Shown here piece by piece: positions 36,155 to 43,814 of a DNA stretch of 64,000 nucleotides (positions are counted from its first letter, which is position 1; the number at the start of each line of letters is the position of its first letter). The stretch covers positions 5,185,001-5,249,000 of the forward strand of contig NZ_CP162490.1 of the NCBI RefSeq assembly GCF_041245805.1. The letters are read 5' to 3'. This DNA is from Xanthomonas sp. DAR 34887. Lineage in GTDB: Bacteria > Pseudomonadota > Gammaproteobacteria > Xanthomonadales > Xanthomonadaceae. The notes beneath the pieces were generated by a model. That model ran no database searches and was not told the origin of the DNA. It saw nothing but the letters and a program-made list of their open reading frames with translations. A program made the position numbers and the translations under genes.

Positions 36155-37051
36155 ATGACCCCGATCGCCCGCACCGCACTGGCCTGCGCCGTGCTTGCCC
36201 TGTCCGCCTGCAAGCCGCAGACGCCGGCCACCGATGCCTCGGCGACGCCGGCCGCCAAGACCGCCGGCACCCCGGTGGCCGGCGACGACAACCTCAACGC
36301 GGTGCTGTGGATGCAGCGCTCGGCCGAGTACCGGGCCGTCGCCGAGCAGACCTATCGCGCCGCCGCCGACCGGCTGGATGCGGCGCTGAAGGAGCCGAAC
36401 TGGGACGCGCTGGTGCCGGAGGAACGCGGCAACGCGGCGACCGGGCTGAAGCCGGCGGTGGTGATGGACGTGGACGAGACGGTGCTGGACAACTCGCCCT
36501 ACCAGGCGCGGCTGATCCGCAACGGCAAGGAATACGACGAGGTCAGCTGGGACCAGTGGGTGGCCGAGAAGAAGGCCAAGCCGATCCCCGGCGTGGTCGA
36601 TTTCGCCAAGGCGGCCGACGCCAAGGGCATCACCGTGCTGTACGTGAGCAACCGCGCGGTGCACCTGACCGACGCGACCCTGGCCAACCTGCGCAGCGCC
36701 GGCCTGCCGGTGGCCGACAACAGCGTGCTGCTGGGCCTGGGCACGGTGGTCAAGGACTGCGAGCAGAACGGCTCGGAGAAGAACTGCCGGCGCAAGCTGG
36801 TCGGCCAGCAATACCGGGTGCTGATGCAGTTCGGCGACCAGCTCGGCGATTTCGTGCAGGTCGTGGCCAACACGCCCGACGGCCGCGCGCAGCTGCTGCA
36901 GCAGTACCACGACTGGTTCGGCGAGCGCTGGTGGATGCTGCCCAATCCCAGCTACGGCTCCTGGGAGCCGGCGCTGTTCAACAACGACTTCGCCCAGCCG
37001 CGCGCCGCGCGCCACCAGGCCAAGCGCGACGCGCTGGAGCTGGCGCAGTGA
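36155..37051 (+). CDS. Class C acid phosphatase / 5'-nucleotidase, lipoprotein e(P4) family
   Basis: This 298-residue lipoprotein has lipobox LSAC at residues 16-19 and an Ala/Thr/Pro-rich linker. A HAD-superfamily domain follows with the catalytic motif VVMDVDETVLDNSPYQ (about residues 100-115; the first Asp is the nucleophile), VLYVSNRA (motif II Ser), a Lys region (RRKLVGQQYRVL), and FGDQLGDF (metal-binding acidic motif). e(P4)-type enzymes are membrane-anchored periplasmic phosphatases that dephosphorylate nucleotides such as NMN or other phosphomonoesters. ATG at 36155 starts the lipoprotein signal. Its TGA overlaps the GTG of pyrF, so the two are co-translated. Confidence 0.92.
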   Translation: MTPIARTALACAVLALSACKPQTPATDASATPAAKTAGTPVAGDDNLNAVLWMQRSAEYRAVAEQTYRAAADRLDAALKEPNWDALVPEERGNAATGLKPAVVMDVDETVLDNSPYQARLIRNGKEYDEVSWDQWVAEKKAKPIPGVVDFAKAADAKGITVLYVSNRAVHLTDATLANLRSAGLPVADNSVLLGLGTVVKDCEQNGSEKNCRRKLVGQQYRVLMQFGDQLGDFVQVVANTPDGRAQLLQQYHDWFGERWWMLPNPSYGSWEPALFNNDFAQPRAARHQAKRDALELAQ

Positions 37052-37782
37052 GCCGCGCGCCGCTGCCGCTGCAGGCGCACGAGCGCTTGATCTTCGCCCT
37101 CGACGTGCCCGATCGCGCGCAGGCCTTGGAGTGGATCGAGCGGCTCGACGACGCGGTGGCGTTCTACAAGATCGGCATGGAGCTGCTGGCCTCCGGCGAG
37201 TACTTCGATGTGCTGGAGACGTTGGCCACGCGCGGCAAGCGCGTGTTCGTGGACCTGAAGTTCTTCGACATCCCGGCGACCGTCGGCGGGGTGATCCGGC
37301 GCCTGTCGCAGTGGCCGGTGGACTACTGCACGATCCACGGCTGGCACCCGGCGATGATGCAGGCCGCGGCCGAGGCCAACGGCAGCGAGATGCGCCTGCT
37401 GGCGGTGACCGTGCTGACCTCGATGGGCCGCGCCGACCTGGCCTCGATGGGCATCGACCGCGAACCGCAGGACGTGGTGGTGGAGCGTGCCCTGGCCGCG
37501 CATGCCGCCGGCATCGACGGGGTGATCGCGTCCGGCCAGGAAGCGGCACCGATCCGCCGCGCCACCGGTGCCGGCTTCTCGATCGTGTGCCCGGGCATCC
37601 GCCCCGGCGGCCCGGTCGGCGACGACCAGCAGCGCACCGTCGGCGTGGCCCAGGCCTTCGCCGATGGTGCCGATGCGATCGTGGTCGGCCGCCCGATCCG
37701 CCAGGCCGCCGACCCGCGCGCCGCCGCCGAAGCGATCCAGCGCGAGATCGCCGCCACCCTGGCGAACGCGTCGGCGCGCTGA
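37048..37782 (+). CDS. pyrF: Orotidine 5'-phosphate decarboxylase
   Basis: PyrF catalyses the last step of UMP synthesis, decarboxylation of OMP. GTG at 37048 overlaps the previous stop (GTGA), giving 244 residues, the normal length. The signature is clear: LIFALDVPDR near residue 14, FYKIGMELL, the catalytic VFVDLKFFDIPATV (D-K-D triad, about residues 68-77), TIHGW, and PGIRPGG near 190 for phosphate binding. Downstream lie a 140-base structured non-coding stretch and a strong terminator. Confidence 0.96.
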   Translation: MSRAPLPLQAHERLIFALDVPDRAQALEWIERLDDAVAFYKIGMELLASGEYFDVLETLATRGKRVFVDLKFFDIPATVGGVIRRLSQWPVDYCTIHGWHPAMMQAAAEANGSEMRLLAVTVLTSMGRADLASMGIDREPQDVVVERALAAHAAGIDGVIASGQEAAPIRRATGAGFSIVCPGIRPGGPVGDDQQRTVGVAQAFADGADAIVVGRPIRQAADPRAAAEAIQREIAATLANASAR

Positions 37783-37789
37783 TCCATCA

Positions 37790-37957
37790 TTAAATATCAA
37801 CTACTTAGCAAATAAAACTTAAACCATTGCATTAGCTGTGCGCTGCCGGTAGCATGCGCAGCGTCCGGCTCTGCCGGAGATGCGCCACAAACCGTTCTCC
37901 GGCTTCGGTCGGATTTTGAAGAGGCCCGCGCCTTGGTGCGCGAGGCCTCTTTTTTTA
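37790..37957 (+). ncRNA. Candidate small RNA or structured 3' region after pyrF
   Basis: An AT-rich stretch (about 37790-37838, unlike its surroundings) leads into a GC-rich structured sequence: a perfect hairpin TCCGGC-TCT-GCCGGA (37864-37878), a CTCCGGCTTCGG element (about 37896-37907), and a strong intrinsic terminator at the end. No frame of use is present. The pattern of AT-rich promoter-like start plus terminator fits a small RNA gene, but it could equally be the pyrF 3' untranslated region. No Rfam family is recognised. Confidence 0.35.
37919..37957 (+). terminator. Intrinsic terminator
   Basis: GAGGCC and GCGC arms on the left pair with GCGC and GGCCTC on the right around CTTGGT, followed by seven T's (37950-37956 region). 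The T-run is only on the plus strand, so it serves the pyrF transcript or the candidate small RNA, not the convergent halogenase gene. Confidence 0.85.
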
Positions 37958-37984
37958 TGCCCGGCACGCGGCCGGGCGCCCCGC

Positions 37985-39502
37985 TCAGCGCGGCGCGGCC
38001 GCGCAATAGCGGTCGATGAAGGCCTGGTGCGGCGGCATCGCGTCCACGCAATGGCCGATGGTCTGCTCGATGCTGGCGACGAAGCGTTCGATGTCCGCCG
38101 CCGGTATCTGGTCCACCAGCGGGTGGTAGGCGCGCGGCAGGATGCCCTGTCCGACCATCACCTGCACCCAGCTGATCTCGGCGAACATCTCCTCGCCGTT
38201 GCGGTAGAAGCGCCCGCTGTCGCGGAACAGGTCCAGCGTGGCCTGCAGGTCCGGCGTGATCGCCATGCTGCGGCACTGCCGCCAGAAGTCGCTGTCGTCG
38301 CGCTCGGTGGCGGTGTAGTGCAACACCAGGAAATCGCGGATGCGGTCGAATTCGAAGGCGATGCGATCGTTGTAGCGCTGCACCAGCACCGGGCTGATGC
38401 CCTCGCGCGGGAACAGCTCCAGCAACTTGGAGATGCCGGACTGGATCAGGTGGATGCTGGTGGATTCCAGCGGCTCCATGAAGCCGCTGGCCAGGCCCAG
38501 CGCGATCACGTTGCGGTTCCACACCTGCTTGCGGCGTCCGGTGACGAAGCGCAGCGGGCGCGGATCGGCCAGCGCCGCGCCGTCCAGGTTGGCCAGCAGC
38601 GTGGCCGCGGCTTCGTCGTCGCTGATGTGCGCGCTGGAATACACGTAGCCGTTGCCGGTGCGGTGCTGCAGCGGGATGCGCCATTGCCATCCGGCCGCGC
38701 GCGCGGTGGCGCGGGTGTACGGCGTCGGCGGGCCGACCTTGGCGCAGGGCACCGCCAGCGCGCGGTCGCACGGCAGCCAGTGGGTGAAATCGTGATAGCC
38801 GGTATGCAGCGCCTGCTCGATCAGCAGGCCGCGGAAACCGGAGCAGTCGATGAACAGGTCGCCGGCGATCGTTTCGCCCGACGCCAGCCGCACCGAGCGC
38901 ACATCGCCCGATTCCGGATGCAGCTGCACCTCCTCGACGATGCCCTCGCGCCGGGTCACCCCGCGCTGCTCGGAGAAGCGGCGCAGGAACGCCGCGTACA
39001 GCGAAGCGTCGAAATGGTAGGCGTAGGCGATGTTGGCCAGCGGCGAATTGGGCGGCGCGTCGCTGGCCGAAGTCATGAACTTGCCGCGCTTGGCGGCCAC
39101 GGTGTTGAGCGTGTAGGCGCCCAGCGGCCTGGCCTTGCCGGCCAGCGCCTGCTTGAACCAGTACTGCTGGAACGGCAGCAGCCCGAGCGAATGTCCGATC
39201 TCGGTGCCGAAGCCGTGGATGTAGGAGGTGCCCGGGCGGTGCCAGTCGACGAACTCGATGCCGAGCTTGAAGCTGCCCTGGGTCTGGCGCACGAACTCGG
39301 CTTCGTTGATGCCGAGCAGATTGTTGAAGGCCTTGATGTGCGGCACGGTGGCCTCGCCGACGCCGACGATGCCGATCTGTTCCGACTCGATCAGGGTGAT
39401 GCGGTAGTCCGGGCCCAGCACGCGCGCCAGCGCGGCGGCCGCCATCCAGCCGGCGGTGCCGCCGCCGACGATGACCAGGTTGCGGAGAGGGGCGGCGATC
39501 AT
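37985..39502 (-). CDS. Flavin-dependent tryptophan-halogenase-like protein
   Basis: This 505-residue protein has the tryptophan-halogenase fold. The FAD motif VIVGGGTAGWMA is at residues 10-21 and GVGEATVP at 47-54, with Lys57 in the place of the catalytic lysine. The WxWxIP signature is present (GWQWRIPL), as is FMEPLESTSIHL with the conserved Glu. Family members oxidise chloride with FADH2 and need a flavin reductase, which is not seen nearby. ATG at 39502 begins the FAD domain; longer frames add only a basic tail. It lies 118 bases after the TonB-dependent receptor, likely in one operon. In Xanthomonas and Caulobacter such genes are commonly linked to TonB receptors and sugar regulation, and their real substrate is not established. 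Confidence 0.88.
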   Translation of the reverse strand: MIAAPLRNLVIVGGGTAGWMAAAALARVLGPDYRITLIESEQIGIVGVGEATVPHIKAFNNLLGINEAEFVRQTQGSFKLGIEFVDWHRPGTSYIHGFGTEIGHSLGLLPFQQYWFKQALAGKARPLGAYTLNTVAAKRGKFMTSASDAPPNSPLANIAYAYHFDASLYAAFLRRFSEQRGVTRREGIVEEVQLHPESGDVRSVRLASGETIAGDLFIDCSGFRGLLIEQALHTGYHDFTHWLPCDRALAVPCAKVGPPTPYTRATARAAGWQWRIPLQHRTGNGYVYSSAHISDDEAAATLLANLDGAALADPRPLRFVTGRRKQVWNRNVIALGLASGFMEPLESTSIHLIQSGISKLLELFPREGISPVLVQRYNDRIAFEFDRIRDFLVLHYTATERDDSDFWRQCRSMAITPDLQATLDLFRDSGRFYRNGEEMFAEISWVQVMVGQGILPRAYHPLVDQIPAADIERFVASIEQTIGHCVDAMPPHQAFIDRYCAAAPR

Positions 39503-39620
39503 GCGTGCGCGGTCCTGTGCGGAAAGAAGGAAGTATCCGATACGCGAACGGGGCCAAGCGGCCCCGTCCGGAAAATCCCACGCGCGCCGGTCCGGCACGC
39601 GCGTGGGCCGTTGCGGTGGA

Positions 39621-42600
39621 TCAGAACTTGGCGCCGATTTCGAAGCTCACCGTGCGCGGGAAATAATTGATATCGCCCGTCTTGTTGATGGTGATGTCCG
39701 GATCGAACTGGCCGTTGGAACCGAAGCCGTTGTACACGTACGAGGTGTAGTTCTTGAAGTTGAAGGCGTTGAGCAGATTGATGCGCGCCGACAGCTTGTA
39801 GTCGTTGTACACCGTGAACTCCTTGGTCGCCTGGAAATCCACCGTGCGGTAGCCCCAGATCTTGCCGCCGAGCAGGAACTTGCCGCTGGCCGGCGGCACC
39901 ACGCCGACCTGCTGGCAGGTACCGCCATCCGCATCGACCTTGCCGTAGCAGGCGATGGTATTGATCGGCTCGGGCGTAGCCAGCACCACTTTTGCGCCGA
40001 AGGTGACGCCCCACGGACCGTCGATCGAACCGGACGCGACGAAGCGGTGCGCCGCCACGGCATCGGACTTCACGAACGGGTAGTCGTGGATGGTCGCCTT
40101 GTCGAACGCGTAGGGCTCGTCGATGTTGCGGTTCTGCCGGGCGCTGGTGTGGGTGTAGGACAGGTTCAAGCCCCAACCCGACTCCTTGGTGTACGGCTTC
40201 TCCGCCGACAACAGGACCTGGCTGCTGCGCTGCTCCAGGCCGTTGCTGCCGATGATGGTGTTCTGGTAGCCGGGCACCGGCTCGCCCCACGGCGCGCTGC
40301 CGTTCTGGAAGTAGGAACCATCCGGGTAGCGGTTGATCAGCGACATGGCGAAGCCGTCGTAGCTGAGGATGCGCTGGAAGGTCACGTCGGTGAGCCAGTC
40401 GCCGACCTGGTTGCTGATGCCGATGCTGTATTGGTCGCTGTACGGCGTCTTGAGCTTGTTGTTGAACATGAACAGCTCGGCGCTGCCGCTGACGCCGGGG
40501 ATCGAGGTCAGCTGATCCACACCGTTGAGATAACGCGGATCCCATGCGGTGCAGACGCGGTCGGAGCGATAGCACTGGCCGGTGGCCGGGTTCTGGAAGT
40601 ACACCGCGACCGGCGACAGCGCCGCCTTGCTTGTTTCCAGTGCCAGCTGCTCGAACAGGTTGCGGTCGTAGGACCGGCCGGCGCCGCCATGCAGCACGGC
40701 GCTCTCGTCGCCGAAGAAATCGTAGGAGAAGCCCAGGCGCGGCGCCCAGGCGTCCTTGAAGTTCTTGCGGTTGTTGCCGGTGCTGATGTAGTCGGCCACG
40801 TTGATGCCGCTGGGCAGCAGGCGATCAGCCCACGGATGGCCCGGATTCTCCGGATCGTCGGCATACAGCGCGGCGACGAAGTCGGGCGAGGTGACGAAGT
40901 CGGTGTAGGCCGGGCTCTTCTCGTAGTCCCAGCGCACGCCGATGTTGATCATCAGCTTGTCGGTCGCGGCCCAGTCGTCCTGGATGTAGATGCCGTACTG
41001 CTTGGACGGCGATTCCACCGTGGCCTTCTGGCCCGGCGTGGCGTACGGGGCGACGAAGTCCACTCGGTAGGGCGTGGAAGCGACGCCATTGGCGCCCACC
41101 GAGTAGCTGAACTGCGGATTCAACGCGGCCGCGTCCTGCGAGGTCAGCTTGATGTCCTTGTAGCTCACGCCCATCTTGATGGTGTGCTCGCCATGCCACT
41201 CGAAGCTGGTGAAGGTCAGGTCGTTCTGCAGGAACCAACCCTTCTGGCTCTTGCGCTGCACGTTGGCACCACCGGCCGAACCGGTCTGCAGGAAGCTGTA
41301 CTCGTCCACGTCGGTGGAGCCGGCGCGCGGGGACAGGTAGTTGTAGAGAATGCCGTTGCCGATGCTCATCGGGGTCGGGTTGTTCTCCGAATTTTCGGTA
41401 CCGACGATGAACTCGTTGAACCAGTTGTCGGCGCTGTGCTGCCAGCGCAGGTTGGCGCGCTTGTCCTTGTTGATCTTGTTGGTACCGTGGCCGGCGGCGC
41501 TCTGCCCGCCGAGGTTGGCGACCTGGGTCTCGTCGCGGTACTGCCCGCTCAACTCGATACGGTCGCGGTCGGTCGGCTCGAAATCGATCTTGCCGAAGTA
41601 CAGGTCCTCGGTGAACGGCAGGTTGGCCGGGCCGTACAGACTGGACAGGTTAGCCGGCAGGTAGCCGACGTACGGCGCCGCTTCGGGGCTGGAAAGGACG
41701 GTCTTCGGCGACGCGTTTTCCTTGCCCTCATAGGCGACGAAGAAATGCATGCGGTCCTGGATGATCGGGCCGCCGAGCGCGAAGCCGTATTCCTTGATCT
41801 GCGAATCGGTCTTCTCGGTGTTCTTCTCGTCCGGACGCTTGTCGCGCAGGTCCTGGTCGGTATAACGGTAGAACGCTTCGCCGTGGAACTCGTTGGTGCC
41901 GGACTTGGTCGCCGCGGTGATCGCCGCGCCGCTGATCTGGCCGTACTCGGCCTTGTAGTTGGAGGTGATGACCTTGTATTCGCCGATCGCCAGCTGCGGG
42001 AACGGGTTGCCCTGGGTGTCGCTCTGCCCGGCGATGCCGCCGCCGCGGACATAGCTCTTCTGGCCGACGCCATCGATGTACAGGTTGCCGGCGCTGGCGT
42101 TGGAGGCGCCGCCACGCAGCTTGGTGTTGCCGCTGCCGTCGACCTGGAACACCATGCCCGGCACGGTGTCGGCGAACTCGAGGAAGTTGCGCGTGGCCTG
42201 CGGCAGCTGCTGGATCTGGCGCAGCGATACCACGTTGCCCACTTCCGACGTCTTGACGTCCTTGAGCATCGGCGCGGTCACGGTGACCGTGTCCAGCGTG
42301 GTCGCGGCGCCGCCCGGCGCGGCGGTGGTGCCGGCGTCGAGATCGACCGTGGACGAGGAGGCGACCTGCAGCGTCACATCGCGCTTGATGCCGTTGGCCT
42401 CGACCGTATAGGTGCCCGGCGGCAGGCCGACGATGGTGTAGTTGCCGTTGGCGGCGACCTGCGTGCGCCGCACCGAACCGGTGGCGGTGTTGGTGACGAC
42501 GACTTCGGTGCCGGCCTGGGCCTGCGCGACCTGGCCGCGCAGGATCGCGGTGCTGGTCTGCGCCATCGCCGGCATCGCTGCGAACAGGCTGGTCGCCAGG

Positions 42601-42656
42601 GCGCAGCACAGCAGGCTGCGTGCGGGCATATTGGAAGCGGAACGCTTTCTCTTCAT
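39621..42656 (-). CDS. TonB-dependent receptor with N-terminal carboxypeptidase-regulatory-like domain (Oar-like)
   Basis: This 1011-residue outer-membrane receptor has a signal peptide (cleavage near PAMAQ, residue 33). A beta-sandwich domain of CarboxypepD_reg type follows (ILRGQVAQAQAGTEVVV ... NGNYTIVGLPPGTYTVEA, residues ~37-100), then a plug domain (LKDVKTSEVGNVVSLRQIQQLPQ ... GNLYIDGVGQK) and a ~22-strand barrel ending in VSFEIGAKF with terminal Phe. ATG at 42656 is chosen because GGGAGGGG lies just upstream. Oar-like receptors import large substrates with ExbBD-TonB energy; the ligand is unknown, but the linked LacI regulator and secreted glycosidase suggest a carbohydrate. A degenerate LacI-type operator lies 22 bases upstream of the start. 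Confidence 0.9.
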   Translation of the reverse strand: MKRKRSASNMPARSLLCCALATSLFAAMPAMAQTSTAILRGQVAQAQAGTEVVVTNTATGSVRRTQVAANGNYTIVGLPPGTYTVEANGIKRDVTLQVASSSTVDLDAGTTAAPGGAATTLDTVTVTAPMLKDVKTSEVGNVVSLRQIQQLPQATRNFLEFADTVPGMVFQVDGSGNTKLRGGASNASAGNLYIDGVGQKSYVRGGGIAGQSDTQGNPFPQLAIGEYKVITSNYKAEYGQISGAAITAATKSGTNEFHGEAFYRYTDQDLRDKRPDEKNTEKTDSQIKEYGFALGGPIIQDRMHFFVAYEGKENASPKTVLSSPEAAPYVGYLPANLSSLYGPANLPFTEDLYFGKIDFEPTDRDRIELSGQYRDETQVANLGGQSAAGHGTNKINKDKRANLRWQHSADNWFNEFIVGTENSENNPTPMSIGNGILYNYLSPRAGSTDVDEYSFLQTGSAGGANVQRKSQKGWFLQNDLTFTSFEWHGEHTIKMGVSYKDIKLTSQDAAALNPQFSYSVGANGVASTPYRVDFVAPYATPGQKATVESPSKQYGIYIQDDWAATDKLMINIGVRWDYEKSPAYTDFVTSPDFVAALYADDPENPGHPWADRLLPSGINVADYISTGNNRKNFKDAWAPRLGFSYDFFGDESAVLHGGAGRSYDRNLFEQLALETSKAALSPVAVYFQNPATGQCYRSDRVCTAWDPRYLNGVDQLTSIPGVSGSAELFMFNNKLKTPYSDQYSIGISNQVGDWLTDVTFQRILSYDGFAMSLINRYPDGSYFQNGSAPWGEPVPGYQNTIIGSNGLEQRSSQVLLSAEKPYTKESGWGLNLSYTHTSARQNRNIDEPYAFDKATIHDYPFVKSDAVAAHRFVASGSIDGPWGVTFGAKVVLATPEPINTIACYGKVDADGGTCQQVGVVPPASGKFLLGGKIWGYRTVDFQATKEFTVYNDYKLSARINLLNAFNFKNYTSYVYNGFGSNGQFDPDITINKTGDINYFPRTVSFEIGAKF

Positions 42657-42677
42657 GACAGAAACCCCTCCCAGGGC

Positions 42678-42691
42678 AGTAAACGGGTTCA
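42678..42691 (-). promoter_or_regulatory. Degenerate LacI-family operator candidate upstream of TBDR
   Basis: On the minus strand TGAACCCGTTTACT matches 8 of 10 fixed positions of the TG-AA-CG-TT-CA palindrome seen better at 47025-47038. It sits between the LacI stop and the TBDR start, close enough to the ribosome site to block expression. Confidence 0.4.
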
Positions 42692-42749
42692 TTCGTTGTT
42701 TCTTCTAGTTGGATGCAAAGGTGACGGCAAAAAAACGCGATGGGCGATG

Positions 42750-43814
42750 TCAGTCCATGGCGGTCCCTCGCTGGCCGCTGGACGCGCGGACGATCAGTTG
42801 CGGGGCGATATCGGTGGAAAGCGGGGCGTCCGCGGCTGGCACCGCGGCGTGCGGTTCCAGCGCGGCGATCAGCAACTGCATCGCGCGCGCGCCGAAGCCG
42901 GCGATGTCCACCCGCATCGTCGTCAGCGCCGGATGCACGTAACGCGCCATCGGCACGTCGTCGAATCCGGCCAGGGCGATGTCGTCGGGCACACGCAGGC
43001 CGGCGTGGGTGAAGGCGAACAGGCAACCCAGCGCCATCATGTCGTTGGCCGCGAACACCACGTCCGGACGCTGGCCTTGCAGCAACGCCTGCCCGGCGCG
43101 GTAGCCGGAGGCTTCGTCGAAATCGCCCGGTAACACCCGTGGCGGCACCTGCGGGCAACGCTCGCGCAGTTCGTCGCGGTAGCCGCGCAGGCGTTCGCGC
43201 GCGTCGAAGTTGTCGTCCGGCCCGGCGATGAAGGCGATGCGGCGATGGCCGCTGTCGAGCAGGTGGCGGGTCATCGCCCGCGCGCCGCCGTAGTTGTCCA
43301 CGTTGAGCACCTGCGCATCGGCGATGCGCTCGGCGCAGTTCATCAGCACCGCCGGCAGCGTGCCCGGCAGCATGTCCGCGGCTTCGCCGGCGTCGGTGCT
43401 CAGATAGGGCGACATGATCAGCAGTCCGTCCACGCGTCCAGGCATGCGCCGCACCGCCAGCCGCTGCTCTTCCGGCTCGCCGTGGTAGCTGGACACCAGC
43501 AGGTGCAGGCCGCGCTCGCGCGCGACCGTATCGATGCCGCGGATCAGTTCGGAGAAGAACTCGCCATGCAGGTCGGGCAATACCACGCCGATGGTGTGGG
43601 TACGACGGCTGCTGAGGCTGCGCGCGGCATGGTGCGGCACGTAGTGCAGGGTGCGCGCCGCTTCCAGCACGCGCGCACGCACCGTTTCGGCCACGTGCTG
43701 GTGGCCGTTCATGGTGCGCGACACCGTCGCCACCGACACGTTGGCCAGGCGCGCCACGTCCTTGATGGTGATGCTCGCGCGCTGTTCCGGCGCGTGTGCG
43801 ATGCGCGGATTCAC
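42750..43814 (-). CDS. LacI-family transcriptional regulator
   Basis: This 354-residue repressor has the N-terminal helix-turn-helix ITIKDVARLANVSVATVSRTMNG (about residues 15-36) followed by the hinge helix (AARSLSSRRTHTIGVVLPD) and a periplasmic-binding-like sugar domain (GLLIMSPYL, HRRIAFIAGPDDN, PDVVFAANDMMALGCL, IALAGFDDVPMA). GTG at 43814 has GGAGG upstream and overlaps the stop of the glycosidase gene (GTGA); the much longer frame to 46991 is only a shadow of that gene. It is the second gene of its operon and probably controls that operon and the TBDR through the palindromes at 47025 and 42678. The inducer would be a sugar released by the glycosidase. Confidence 0.92.
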   Translation of the reverse strand: MNPRIAHAPEQRASITIKDVARLANVSVATVSRTMNGHQHVAETVRARVLEAARTLHYVPHHAARSLSSRRTHTIGVVLPDLHGEFFSELIRGIDTVARERGLHLLVSSYHGEPEEQRLAVRRMPGRVDGLLIMSPYLSTDAGEAADMLPGTLPAVLMNCAERIADAQVLNVDNYGGARAMTRHLLDSGHRRIAFIAGPDDNFDARERLRGYRDELRERCPQVPPRVLPGDFDEASGYRAGQALLQGQRPDVVFAANDMMALGCLFAFTHAGLRVPDDIALAGFDDVPMARYVHPALTTMRVDIAGFGARAMQLLIAALEPHAAVPAADAPLSTDIAPQLIVRASSGQRGTAMD

